From an uncultured Pelagibacteraceae bacterium (GTDB taxonomy: Bacteria; Pseudomonadota; Alphaproteobacteria; Pelagibacterales; Pelagibacteraceae), in assembly GCA_902601545.1 (NCBI GenBank), contig CACKNR010000003.1:1-64000 (forward strand): DNA of 64,000 nucleotides, read 5' to 3'. The notes beneath the pieces are model-generated. The model had not been told where the DNA came from and made no database searches. It saw nothing but the letters and a program-made list of their open reading frames with translations. How positions within the stretch are numbered: position 1 is the first letter of the stretch; each line of letters starts with the position of its first letter. This document shows positions 49,932-58,731 of this stretch, piece after piece. A program made the position numbers and the translations under genes.

Positions 49932-50922
49932 CAGTGCTTTTCTTTTGATAAGCCCTAATAATTTTTGAAACAAGAGGGTGTCTAACAACATCATTATGAT
50001 CAAATTCTACAACCTTTATCTCTTTTAAATCTTTTAAAATATTTTTTGATTTTATTAGTCCTGATTGAGATTTATTTATTAAGTCAATTTGTGATGGGTC
50101 TCCATTAACAACAAGTTTCGATTTCTCTCCAATACGTGTCAAAAACATTTTGATTTGAGTTTCGGTAGCATTCTGAGCTTCATCTAAAATGGCGAAACAA
50201 TTTTTTAAAGTTCTTCCTCTCATGAAAGCTAATGGTGCTATTTCAATTTCACCAGTTTCTATTTTTTTATCGATTTTTTCAGCTCCAAAGAGCTCATAAA
50301 GTGCATCATACAAGGGTCTCAAATATGGATCGACTTTCTCTTTCATGTCACCAGGAAGAAAACCTAATTTTTCACCAGCTTCAACAGCTGGTCTAGATAA
50401 TATTACTCTATCTATTTTTTTTTCCATTAACATAGAAACTCCAACTGAAACTGCCAGAAAACTCTTTCCAGTTCCAGCAGGACCTAATGACATTATAATA
50501 TCATTCTCTTTAAGCGCCTTTATATAATCAGATTGTTTTTCCGATCTTGCTATCACCGATTTTCTCGGTGTTTTTATCAATTGTTTAAATGACTTTACAT
50601 TTGACTCTTCAAATTCAATATTTTTTTTCACAGCTAAGATTATATCCTCTTTTTCAATAATTTTTGTTAAAAAATACTTATTTACAAGAAACTTAATTGC
50701 CTCACAAAAAATATTTATATTTTCTGGATTTCCTTTGCACGTTAAAGAATTACCTCTAAAAAAAATATTTGTGTCAGATAATTTTGCTAATTCTTTTAAG
50801 TTTTGATCAAATTGTCCGACGATCGACATGAGTATTTCATTGTCTGTTATTTGTAAATTGATTGTCTTTTTATCTATTTTTTTTATAACTAATTTTTGAT
50901 CAATTTTACTAATTTCTGACAT
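49918..50922 (-). CDS. ybeZ: PhoH-like ATPase (YbeZ)
   Basis: A 334-residue PhoH-family protein. Walker A GPAGTGKSFLAVSVG, VILSRPAVEAGEKLGFLPGD and Walker B AILDEAQNAT are typical; the N-terminal part (about 1-110) resembles a KH-like region. YbeZ works with YbeY in RNA maturation, and the two are adjacent here with a short overlap. It starts 2 bp after miaB stops. Confidence 0.93.
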   Translation of the reverse strand: MSEISKIDQKLVIKKIDKKTINLQITDNEILMSIVGQFDQNLKELAKLSDTNIFFRGNSLTCKGNPENINIFCEAIKFLVNKYFLTKIIEKEDIILAVKKNIEFEESNVKSFKQLIKTPRKSVIARSEKQSDYIKALKENDIIMSLGPAGTGKSFLAVSVGVSMLMEKKIDRVILSRPAVEAGEKLGFLPGDMKEKVDPYLRPLYDALYELFGAEKIDKKIETGEIEIAPLAFMRGRTLKNCFAILDEAQNATETQIKMFLTRIGEKSKLVVNGDPSQIDLINKSQSGLIKSKNILKDLKEIKVVEFDHNDVVRHPLVSKIIRAYQKKSTDDKD

Positions 50923-50924
50923 GA

Positions 50925-52292
50925 CTATGCTGCAAAATCCTTCTTTTCATCAAATTTTTCAATTTCACCAAATAAGGTATTATGGTTCCCATCAGTGATC
51001 CTAACTTCACAAACAACTCCTTTAAGATTATTTTTGGTATTCACTATTATTGGATTTAAAAACTCATCTCTACCAAAAAATTGACTCTCTTTTTTTGATT
51101 TATTCTCAAAAAGCACTGTGGCCTTTTTGTTAAAAAGACTTTTTCTATAATTCATTTTTATCTTTTCAGCTAGTTTTTGAAAAATAAACAGTCTTTTTTT
51201 TGCTAAACTATCATCGATTTTTTTAAGATCTGCTGCAGGTGTACCTGGTCTTGCGCTAAAGTTAAAAGAGTAAGTATTTATATAGTTTATTTTTTTTAAT
51301 AATTTTAAACTCATATTAAAATCATCTTCTGTTTCTCCAGGATAACCAATAATAAAATCACTTGAAAATTTAATTAAGGGATTAGCTCTCTTGAGATTCT
51401 CAATTAAAATCAAGTATTCTTCAACTGAATGCTTTCTATTCATTTCTTTTAAAATCTTATTTGATCCACTTTGAATAGGTAAATGAAGCAACGGCATTAA
51501 TTTTTTATTATCTTTATGAACTTCAATTAAATCATCGGTAAAATCATTTGGGTGAGATGTTGTGTATCTAATTCTTTGAAGTTTATCGATTTTGGAAATT
51601 TCATTAATTAGATGAGATAGTCTTTTACCATTATAATTATAGGCATTTACATTTTGTCCAAGTAAATAAATTTCTCTAGCGCCATTATCAACTAGATCCT
51701 TACTTTCATTAAATAATTCTTTTATTGATCTGGAGTGTTCTGCCCCTCTTGTGTATGGTACAACACAAAACTTACAAAACTTATCACAGCCTTCTTGAAT
51801 AGTTAAAAATGAAGATATGTCAGTGTTAGAATTTCTGAGAAGATTTAAAGTATCAAATTTTTCAATTACATCAAAATCAGTATGATTTAATTTTTTGAAT
51901 TTTTTTTCAATTTCCAAAACTTGATTGTTAAAATTATGATAAGATTGTGGACCTATGACAGCATCTATATACCTCTCTTTTTTAAGCAAAATTTCTCCTT
52001 CCGCTTGCGCAACACAGCCCGTTATAACTACAATTGGTTTTTTTTTATCTTTGAAAGTTTTCTTCAACCTTCCGATATCATGGTAAACTTTATCGGTAGC
52101 TTTTTCTCTTATATGACAAGTATTTAATACATAGCAGTTAGCTTCTTCCAATCTATTTGTTTTCTCATAACCGTTTCTTTTAGCCAAATCATAAATACGA
52201 TTACTATCATATTCATTCATCTGACATCCAAAAGTTTTTATGAAAATTTTTTTCTGCAATTTATTTTTTAATTTTTGAGCCGTATAATTCAA
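50925..52292 (-). CDS. miaB: tRNA-2-methylthio-N6-dimethylallyladenosine synthase
   Basis: A 455-residue radical-SAM enzyme that adds a methylthio group to A37 of tRNA. The N-terminal cluster Cys (TFGCQMNEYDS and the downstream NTCHIREKA, GCVAQAEG) and the SAM cluster CDKFCKFC are intact, followed by a TRAM domain. The frame starts with TTG in either of two places, 52292 (overlapping the Fur gene by 32 bp) or 52259 just after its stop; no ATG fits upstream of the cluster. Confidence 0.94.
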   Translation of the reverse strand: MNYTAQKLKNKLQKKIFIKTFGCQMNEYDSNRIYDLAKRNGYEKTNRLEEANCYVLNTCHIREKATDKVYHDIGRLKKTFKDKKKPIVVITGCVAQAEGEILLKKERYIDAVIGPQSYHNFNNQVLEIEKKFKKLNHTDFDVIEKFDTLNLLRNSNTDISSFLTIQEGCDKFCKFCVVPYTRGAEHSRSIKELFNESKDLVDNGAREIYLLGQNVNAYNYNGKRLSHLINEISKIDKLQRIRYTTSHPNDFTDDLIEVHKDNKKLMPLLHLPIQSGSNKILKEMNRKHSVEEYLILIENLKRANPLIKFSSDFIIGYPGETEDDFNMSLKLLKKINYINTYSFNFSARPGTPAADLKKIDDSLAKKRLFIFQKLAEKIKMNYRKSLFNKKATVLFENKSKKESQFFGRDEFLNPIIVNTKNNLKGVVCEVRITDGNHNTLFGEIEKFDEKKDFAA

Positions 52293-52680
52293 GCTTATGG
52301 TCCACTAATTTATAACCAAGTTTTTTTGCAATTTTTTTTTGTAAATCTTCAATATCTTTATCGACAAATTCAACTATTTCACCACTATTTATATCTATTA
52401 AATGATTGTGATCATCGTTGATTTCATAGCGAGCCTTTCCTGCTTTAAAATCATGTTTAACTAAAATTCCAGCCTCTTCAAATAGCTTAACTGTCCTGTA
52501 TACTGTAGCGATACTAATTTTGTCGTCTATAGAAGTTACCCTTTTATGTAATTCGTCAACGTCAGGATGATCTTTTGAACCATAAACCTCTTTAGACTCT
52601 GAAAGTACCTTAGCGATAACTTTTCTTTGATCAGTAAGCCTAACACCTTTTTCTTTACATTTTTCCTCTATAATGCTCAT
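52261..52680 (-). CDS. fur: Fur-family transcriptional regulator (Fur/Mur)
   Basis: A 139-residue Fur protein: VRLTDQRKVIAKVLSES, the recognition helix ISIATVYRTVKLFEEAGI and the metal-binding DDHNHLIDINSGEIVEF. In alphaproteobacteria this type often senses manganese or iron; which is not clear here. No CxxC zinc pair is seen at the C-terminus. It follows tsaB by 8 bp and precedes miaB, the usual alphaproteobacterial order. A second Fur-family gene, irr, is at 37234-37641. Confidence 0.9.
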   Translation of the reverse strand: MSIIEEKCKEKGVRLTDQRKVIAKVLSESKEVYGSKDHPDVDELHKRVTSIDDKISIATVYRTVKLFEEAGILVKHDFKAGKARYEINDDHNHLIDINSGEIVEFVDKDIEDLQKKIAKKLGYKLVDHKLELYGSKIKK

Positions 52681-52688
52681 AGCTCAAT

Positions 52689-53069
52689 TTAACTTAAATA
52701 TATGGGTTTTATCAATTTTTTTTCTATTAAATTTTCGTTTAATAGTTTTTCTATATTTTTTTGGTTAAATATCTTCAAATCCGACCCTTTATAACCGTAT
52801 AATCTTACTTTCTTTGAAATTTCTAGACCTTTTGCTATAGATAAAGACACCCTCACACTAGAGAATTTGCCTGGGCCTAAGTTAATAATTACTGTAAAAT
52901 TCTTATCTAGTTCAACATTATGTTTGTTCAAGAAACTTAGTATCTCAGAGACAAGTTGATCATTTTTGTTTTTTTTATCAAAATGGTAAGTAAAAAAATC
53001 TTTATTTATTCTTAAACCTAATTTATCATTAATCCCAATGCAGCTTATCACTAAAAAATTATTAATCAT
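52689..53069 (-). CDS. tsaB: TsaB-like tRNA threonylcarbamoyladenosine synthesis protein (short form)
   Basis: Only 126 residues, against about 200-230 for usual TsaB. The key motif NLGPGKFSSVRVSLSIAKGL (compare GPGSFTGLRVGLA) is present, with the N-terminal FLVISCIGINDKLGL strand. The second ASKHA half seems missing. TsaB binds TsaD and TsaE. Start taken at Met 53069; a start at 53081 is also possible. Its 5' end overlaps the 5' end of the divergent deacetylase gene. In other alphaproteobacteria rimI lies between tsaB and fur; it is absent here. Confidence 0.75.
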   Translation of the reverse strand: MINNFLVISCIGINDKLGLRINKDFFTYHFDKKNKNDQLVSEILSFLNKHNVELDKNFTVIINLGPGKFSSVRVSLSIAKGLEISKKVRLYGYKGSDLKIFNQKNIEKLLNENLIEKKLIKPIYLS

Positions 53070-54093
53070 TCTATTTTTCATTATAACTTTTGATCTGTTT
53101 CAATCAAAGTTAATAGCATCAAAAAGTTATAATTTTGATGATTTTGGTCTTATTTCGATAATGTATCATAGGTTTAATGAACAAAAATATCCCTCAACAA
53201 ATATAAATTTAGACGTTTTTAAAAAACAGTTAGAAATTATTGAAAATGAAGGGATTGACTTTATCCATCCAAATAATTTCGAAAAAAGTCTTTCTCAAAG
53301 TAAACAAAACAGAAAAATTTTATTTACAGTAGATGATGGTTTATTATCATTTTATAAGAATGCTTGGCCTATTTTGAAAGAAAAGGAAATCCCATTTATT
53401 TTATTTATAAATACAAGAGAAGTTGGTTCTTTTAATTATATGAACTGGGATCAAATAAGAGAATTATATAATGATAAGAACGTTGAAATTGGTAATCATA
53501 GTCATTCCCATGAATATCTTGTAGAGGAAAATGCCGATGTGATCAAAAACGATATTATTAAATCAATAAATATTTTCGAAAGAAAACTTGGCAAGAATTC
53601 TAAATTTTTTTCTTATCCATTCGGTGAGTATAGTATTGAATTTAAAAAAATTATTAAAGACTTAGGTTTTAAATACGCCTTTGGTCAGCATTCCGGAGTA
53701 ATTGATGAGACAAAAGATTTATGGGAGTTACCTAGATTTCCGATTAATGAAAAATATGGAGAAATAAAAAGATTTAAAACTTTAATGAGAACTTTACCTT
53801 TCAAATATGAGAATATAACACCTGAAGATAGATATCTTTTGCAATCCAAAAATCCACCCATAATAAAAATCAAATTTTATAGAGGTTTGGATAACTTGAA
53901 AAATATAACGTGTTTTTCAAATGAGGGGGATAAATGGAGAAATTCTAAAATTTCTTTTATAGAAAGTGATATATTGGAAATTAAAATAGAAGAAAAGTTT
54001 ATTGGTGAAAGAGGAAGAATTAATTGTTCGTTAAGAGAGAGTGATAATTTCTGGAGATGGTTAGGAATTCAATACGTTATTAGTGAAAAATAA
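53038..54093 (+). CDS. exported polysaccharide deacetylase family protein
   Basis: A 351-residue protein with a signal peptide or anchor (about residues 5-25). The NodB domain shows SIMYHRF, the metal Asp pair LFTVDDGLLSFY and the His motif GNHSHSHEYL, then FSYPFGEYS. Such enzymes remove acetyl groups from glycans or peptidoglycan. About 130 C-terminal residues past the domain are of unknown role. ATG 53038 is needed to keep the signal peptide, which makes its 5' end overlap that of tsaB by 32 bp. Confidence 0.85.
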   Translation: MQLITKKLLIILFFIITFDLFQSKLIASKSYNFDDFGLISIMYHRFNEQKYPSTNINLDVFKKQLEIIENEGIDFIHPNNFEKSLSQSKQNRKILFTVDDGLLSFYKNAWPILKEKEIPFILFINTREVGSFNYMNWDQIRELYNDKNVEIGNHSHSHEYLVEENADVIKNDIIKSINIFERKLGKNSKFFSYPFGEYSIEFKKIIKDLGFKYAFGQHSGVIDETKDLWELPRFPINEKYGEIKRFKTLMRTLPFKYENITPEDRYLLQSKNPPIIKIKFYRGLDNLKNITCFSNEGDKWRNSKISFIESDILEIKIEEKFIGERGRINCSLRESDNFWRWLGIQYVISEK

Positions 54094-55569
54094 TTAGGAC
54101 TTTAGTTCTACTTGTTTTACTGAGTTTACTAGTCTTACTGGTTCAAAATCTGTCAATCTATTTTGAGTAATTATTTGGTTTAATATTTTTGTGTACTCCG
54201 AGCCAGTTTGAGCATAATTTTTTAAAGTATCGGTTAAAGATAATCCTTTAATATCTTTACCTTTTTTTCTCAAATTATTTCTTTTTTCTCTAAAATTTGA
54301 GTAACTTTTGTGAGTATTTAAATTATTTTTATATGCCTTTACTGAAGCTCTTAAAATAGGAAATTTTAGAATTTTATGGTTTTTATCTCCATCTCTTTTT
54401 AGTGGTGCTATCCCTTGTCCATCCCATGTCCATTGCCCAAAAATTGCATTTCCTTCTAAAGCAAATCTGGATGTTCCCCAGCCACTCTCCTTTGCAGCTT
54501 GAGCCAAAGCTATTGAAACTGGGATTATATCCATTCTAATCATTAATTCTTCTAAGTTACTTCTTTTAACTTTATATTCTAATAATTTTTGTCTTAACCA
54601 TTGTTTTTCTAAATCTGAAGTAAATTTTTTCTCAGTAAGAACTTTTAGTTTCTCTCTATCATCAATAATTTTTGCATTTTCTGCAACTATCAGAGGCAAA
54701 ACAATTTTTATAAAAGTCTCTTTTTTTAGTTGCACACTTGTTAGGTTATCTAAATCACGTGGAAATTGTGTAAAATAAATCGGTTTAACCAACTTATCGT
54801 TTCTAACTTTTCTTAAATCATAGTCAACATCTTTAAAAAGTTGGATTACTGTTTCAGTCTTTAAATTTAGATCTGGTAAGATTACTTCTGCAACATTATT
54901 TCTTTTTATTTTTACCTCAGGTTTCTTTGTCTCTTTTTTGATTTTTACCTCAGGTTTCTTTGTCTCTTTTTTAATTTTTACCTCAGGTTTTTTAGCTTCT
55001 ATTTTTTTTTCGAATAAATCAAAACTCTTATAACTTTTTAATCCTACAACTACAGCAGTAGATACCCCAATTATTAAAAAGAACCCGATAATAACTTTTC
55101 TTGCACTCTTTTGATCAATCTGCTGATTGTAGATTGAATTAAATACATCGGTAAACAAATCACCAAAAAATTTAGCAACTGTAACTCCAAGTTTTGGCAA
55201 AACATTAAGAAAGTTAAAGCCCGCTAACCCAATACCTTTCCATATATTACTTAATCCATGATTAAATTTTCTAGTTGTGTCATGTTTATAATTTTCTACT
55301 CTTCTAAATAATCTATTTTTATCTCTTATCTTTTCTTCCTTATAATCAATTAAATTGGACTTAATTCTTGAAATTGGTTTTGAAAAATTTTCTTTAAAGA
55401 AGTTTGTTTTAAAGTCTTTAGGTATTATTATTTTGTTTTTTTTTAAAATTAGTTCTATCTGTCCTATCGTTAAATCTTTCCTTCTTTTCGAGTATTCTTG
55501 TATTTCTTTTACATTATATATGTAAGCTAGTTCTAGTAATTTATCTCTATAACTTAATTTTTTTTTCAT
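54094..55569 (-). CDS. membrane-anchored Bax-like glucosaminidase domain protein
   Basis: A 491-residue protein. A charged N-terminal part (about 1-155) precedes a single membrane helix (GFFLIIGVSTAVVVGL, about 160-178), then three copies of a Lys-Pro-Glu repeat (KKPEVKIKKET, about 193-225), and a C-terminal Bax/LytG-like domain (about 345-470) with the catalytic-region segment LAQAAKESGWGTSRFALEGNAIFGQW. The domain family cleaves GlcNAc bonds in peptidoglycan. An N-terminal cytoplasmic half of unknown function is unusual. It stops 1 bp after the deacetylase on the other strand. Confidence 0.8.
   Translation of the reverse strand: MKKKLSYRDKLLELAYIYNVKEIQEYSKRRKDLTIGQIELILKKNKIIIPKDFKTNFFKENFSKPISRIKSNLIDYKEEKIRDKNRLFRRVENYKHDTTRKFNHGLSNIWKGIGLAGFNFLNVLPKLGVTVAKFFGDLFTDVFNSIYNQQIDQKSARKVIIGFFLIIGVSTAVVVGLKSYKSFDLFEKKIEAKKPEVKIKKETKKPEVKIKKETKKPEVKIKRNNVAEVILPDLNLKTETVIQLFKDVDYDLRKVRNDKLVKPIYFTQFPRDLDNLTSVQLKKETFIKIVLPLIVAENAKIIDDREKLKVLTEKKFTSDLEKQWLRQKLLEYKVKRSNLEELMIRMDIIPVSIALAQAAKESGWGTSRFALEGNAIFGQWTWDGQGIAPLKRDGDKNHKILKFPILRASVKAYKNNLNTHKSYSNFREKRNNLRKKGKDIKGLSLTDTLKNYAQTGSEYTKILNQIITQNRLTDFEPVRLVNSVKQVELKS
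54908..54995. repeat. 33-bp in-frame tandem repeat
   Basis: Two near-identical 33-bp units (54908-54940 and 54941-54973) and a partial third (54974 to about 54995) encode repeated KPEVKIKKETK blocks in the glucosaminidase-domain protein, just outside its membrane helix. Units 1 and 2 differ at one base, so the copy number could vary between strains. It probably forms an extended, charged linker. Confidence 0.85.
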
Positions 55570-55571
55570 AG

Positions 55572-56117
55572 TTAATTAGCCTCTACAGAATTAACCTCTT
55601 TTACATAATGCTTTAGAAGATTTTGAACACCTTGTTTTAAAGTCATTAATGAGCTTGGACAGCCTGAACAACTGCCCTGTAATTCAACTTTTACAACTCC
55701 CTTTTCAAATGACTTAAATTTAATATCTCCTCCATCTCTTGCTACTGCTGGTCTTATTTTTGTATCTAAAACATCAATAATTTTTTTTACCGTTTCATCT
55801 TCACTATTTGATGAATTGTCAAAATTTTTTTCTCTTAAAATTGGCTCCTTGTTGTTTTCAAAATAATGATTTAAATGGGAAATGACCATGGGTTTAAGAT
55901 CATTCCAAGAAGCATCTTCATTTTTTTTTACTGATATAAAATTTTTAGATAATAAAACTAGCTCTACACCTTTAAATTCTAAAAGTTCCTTAATAAAATT
56001 GTTAGACAAATTCTCAGAATTTTGTTTTTGAAACTCTTCAGTTCCAATAGCCGATATTGTTTTCTCTGATATAAATTTTAAGGAGTTAGGGTTTGGTGTA
56101 GTTTCTGTTTGTATCAT
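55572..56117 (-). CDS. NfuA/NifU-like Fe-S cluster carrier
   Basis: A 181-residue two-domain protein: an Nfu N-terminal domain (TETTPNPNSLKFISEKTI, about 1-90) and a NifU C-terminal domain with the cluster-binding Cys pair GSCSGCPSS (about 150-160). It carries iron-sulfur clusters to target proteins. This domain order is the usual one in alphaproteobacteria. It starts 12 bp after trpS and ends 2 bp before the next gene. Confidence 0.92.
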   Translation of the reverse strand: MIQTETTPNPNSLKFISEKTISAIGTEEFQKQNSENLSNNFIKELLEFKGVELVLLSKNFISVKKNEDASWNDLKPMVISHLNHYFENNKEPILREKNFDNSSNSEDETVKKIIDVLDTKIRPAVARDGGDIKFKSFEKGVVKVELQGSCSGCPSSLMTLKQGVQNLLKHYVKEVNSVEAN

Positions 56118-56129
56118 TGGAAATTTATA

Positions 56130-57134
56130 TTATATCAATCCCACTTTTTCACGAACATTTTTTAGGTTTTCCTCAGCAATTATATTGGCTTTTTCCTTGC
56201 CTTTTTTCAAAATTTTCTCGAGATGGGCTTTGTCTTTAAGAAGTTTTTGTATTTCTTTTCCAACTGGCGTGATTTCACTGATAATTATTTCTGTCAGTTT
56301 TGTTTTTAAAAAAGAATACTCTTTTCCTGACATTTCTCTTAAAACACTCTCTATGTTTGTTTTTGAAATTTCAGAATAAATATTAATAAGATTTAATGCT
56401 TCAGGTTTTTTTTGTAAAGTTTGCATATTATCTGGTATTTGTTCCGAATCTGTCTTAGCTTTTTTTATTTTTTTATTTATTTCATCTGCACTATCTTTTA
56501 AGTTTATTCTTGAGTAATCTGAGTCTTCAGACTTACTCATCTTTTTTAAACCATCTCTTAAACTCATTACTCTTGAGACATTTTTTGGAATAAGAGGTTC
56601 CGGTATTGGGAAGAAATCTTTACAGTCAAAATCGTTATTAAACTTTTGAGCAATATCTCTTGATAATTCTAAATGCTGTTTTTGATCAGCGCCAACAGGC
56701 ACATGCGTTGCTTTGTAGAGAAGAATATCAGCTGCCATCAAATTAGGATAAATGTAAAGACCAACACTTGCTTTTTCTTTATCAGAACCTGCTTTATCTT
56801 TAAACTGAGTCATTCTATTTAACCATCCTACTCTCGAAACACAATTTAGAATCCAAGCTAATTCCGCATGACCCGAAACAGATGACTGATTGAATATTAT
56901 ACTTTTATCTGAGTCAAGTCCTGTTGCTAGAAAACTAGCTACAGTTTCAAAAACATTTTTACGAAGTTCTTCAGGTTTCTGAAATACTGTTATAGCATGT
57001 AAGTCAACTACGCAGTAAATACATTTCATTTCTTTTTGAAGTGATGCAAAATTTTTAAGTGCACCAAGATAATTTCCTAAATGTAGATTTCCTGTTGGTT
57101 GAACTCCAGAAAATACTAGTTTTTTTTTTTCCAT
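56130..57134 (-). CDS. trpS: tryptophanyl-tRNA synthetase
   Basis: A 334-residue class I synthetase with GVQPTGNLHLGNYLGAL (the HIGH-like motif) and KKMSKSED (KMSKS). Normal length. It charges tRNA-Trp. It begins directly after murJ stops (57135/57134); murJ-trpS-nfuA is a common alphaproteobacterial order. Confidence 0.96.
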   Translation of the reverse strand: MEKKKLVFSGVQPTGNLHLGNYLGALKNFASLQKEMKCIYCVVDLHAITVFQKPEELRKNVFETVASFLATGLDSDKSIIFNQSSVSGHAELAWILNCVSRVGWLNRMTQFKDKAGSDKEKASVGLYIYPNLMAADILLYKATHVPVGADQKQHLELSRDIAQKFNNDFDCKDFFPIPEPLIPKNVSRVMSLRDGLKKMSKSEDSDYSRINLKDSADEINKKIKKAKTDSEQIPDNMQTLQKKPEALNLINIYSEISKTNIESVLREMSGKEYSFLKTKLTEIIISEITPVGKEIQKLLKDKAHLEKILKKGKEKANIIAEENLKNVREKVGLI

Positions 57135-58667
57135 TTATATTGTTCTATAATTTTTAATTTTTAACAAACCTAACAAATAACAAGATAACAAATAAATAAT
57201 TCCTACGAAACCTATTATAATTAGTAAATAAATTGATTTATAGCTATAAGCGTAACTAAGTTTATGAGAAAATATTTCTAAAGTATATATCAATACTGAT
57301 GACATTATAATTGAAGAAAAAACAATTTTAATAATATTGTTAAATAATTTTTTTTTCAAAAATAAAAATTTCCTCTTATATAAAATAAAAAGAAAAATGA
57401 ATACTCCTACCCATGTTGAAAATGATGTGGCAATAGGAATAATTAAAAAGCCAATTTTTTTAAAATACAACAAACTTATAAATACATTTAAAAAAACAAC
57501 AAATGAAGAAATATAAAAAGGAATTTTTGTATTATCTCTTGCGAAAAAAAAATTCGCTAATATTTTAACTAACGCAAAAGCAATTACACCATATCCGAAG
57601 AAATTTAAGGCATCAGAGGTCATTATAACATCATTTTGTGTAAACGATCCGTAGCCAAATAATCCATTTACTATTTCTTCGGAGGCAAATATCAAACCTA
57701 AGCTTGCGGGAATTGATAATAATAAAGATAGCTCTATAGATTTATTTTGAATGTTTGAAACTTTAGCAAGATTTTTTTTTTGAAACGCTTTCGAAAGAGC
57801 TGGCAGTGAGACCGTACCAACAGCAATTCCAGCAATTGCTAAATTTATTTGATAAACTCTATCTGCATAATACAAATATGATACTGCTCCGGTTTGAAAA
57901 GATGCTATTATAGTTCCCACTAAGATATTAATTTGCGTAACACCCGACGAGAAAATGCTTGGTAATAATTTTTTAAAAAAAAATTTCACTTTATTGTTCA
58001 ACGTTAAACTAAATTTAATATTTGGTTTGTAAAATTCGAAGGCCACATAAATTAGAAAGATTAATTGAATTATACCTGAAATTGTTACAGCGAAGGACAA
58101 TTGTTTTGCTATCTCGAGGTTATAAAAATACGAAATTATAATACTAAAAATTAAAACAATATTTAGAATAATTGGTGCTGCAGCAGCAGCTGCAAATTTA
58201 TTATTTGAATTTAAAATACCTGAAAAAAAAGATGATAAACTTACAAACAACAAGAATGGGAATGTGATTCTTGTAAACTCAATAGCTAAATTAAATTTTA
58301 TATTATCGGCTGCAAAACCTGGTGCAATTAGATAGACTAAATAAGGAGCAAATATCTCTGCGATGGTCACTAGAAAGACAAGAATAAACAATAATATACT
58401 TAAAACACTATCTGCAAAAATTTTACCTGTTTTTTTATTTTTTATATTCGCTGAAGTATAACTTGGTATAAAAGCTGCGTTAAAAGTTCCCTCTGCAAAC
58501 AAACGCCTGAAGGTATTTGGCAATCTAAACGCAACAAAGAAAGCATCAGCAAATATTGATGCACCTAAAAAAACAGCTATCAAAATATCTCTTAGATAAC
58601 CAAGAATCCTACTTATTAGTGTAAAAAAACTAAATATAGAAGCTGATGAGAGTAAGTTCATAATCAA
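57135..58667 (-). CDS. murJ: lipid II flippase MurJ
   Basis: A 510-residue membrane protein of the MOP superfamily with about 14 helices. ISRILGYLRDILIAVFLGAS and FADAFFVAFRLPNTFRRLFAEGTFNAAFIP at the N-terminus are MurJ hallmarks, including key Arg residues. It flips lipid-linked peptidoglycan precursor. Start could be Met 58667 or Met 58661 two residues on. Together with amgK/murU and three wall hydrolases it shows a complete wall cycle. Confidence 0.93.
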   Translation of the reverse strand: MIMNLLSSASIFSFFTLISRILGYLRDILIAVFLGASIFADAFFVAFRLPNTFRRLFAEGTFNAAFIPSYTSANIKNKKTGKIFADSVLSILLFILVFLVTIAEIFAPYLVYLIAPGFAADNIKFNLAIEFTRITFPFLLFVSLSSFFSGILNSNNKFAAAAAAPIILNIVLIFSIIISYFYNLEIAKQLSFAVTISGIIQLIFLIYVAFEFYKPNIKFSLTLNNKVKFFFKKLLPSIFSSGVTQINILVGTIIASFQTGAVSYLYYADRVYQINLAIAGIAVGTVSLPALSKAFQKKNLAKVSNIQNKSIELSLLLSIPASLGLIFASEEIVNGLFGYGSFTQNDVIMTSDALNFFGYGVIAFALVKILANFFFARDNTKIPFYISSFVVFLNVFISLLYFKKIGFLIIPIATSFSTWVGVFIFLFILYKRKFLFLKKKLFNNIIKIVFSSIIMSSVLIYTLEIFSHKLSYAYSYKSIYLLIIIGFVGIIYLLSCYLLGLLKIKNYRTI

Positions 58668-58731
58668 TCTAAATTAAGCCATAAATTTATAGTGAATTAA
58701 TCATCTTTATATTACATACTCATATAGATAA

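Noticed and set aside
49932-50003. Longer ybeY start at 50003
   Set aside because: It lies within phoH coding sequence and adds residues not found in YbeY.
54908-54995. CRISPR array
   Set aside because: The repeat is a directly tandem, in-frame coding repeat with no spacers and no cas genes nearby.
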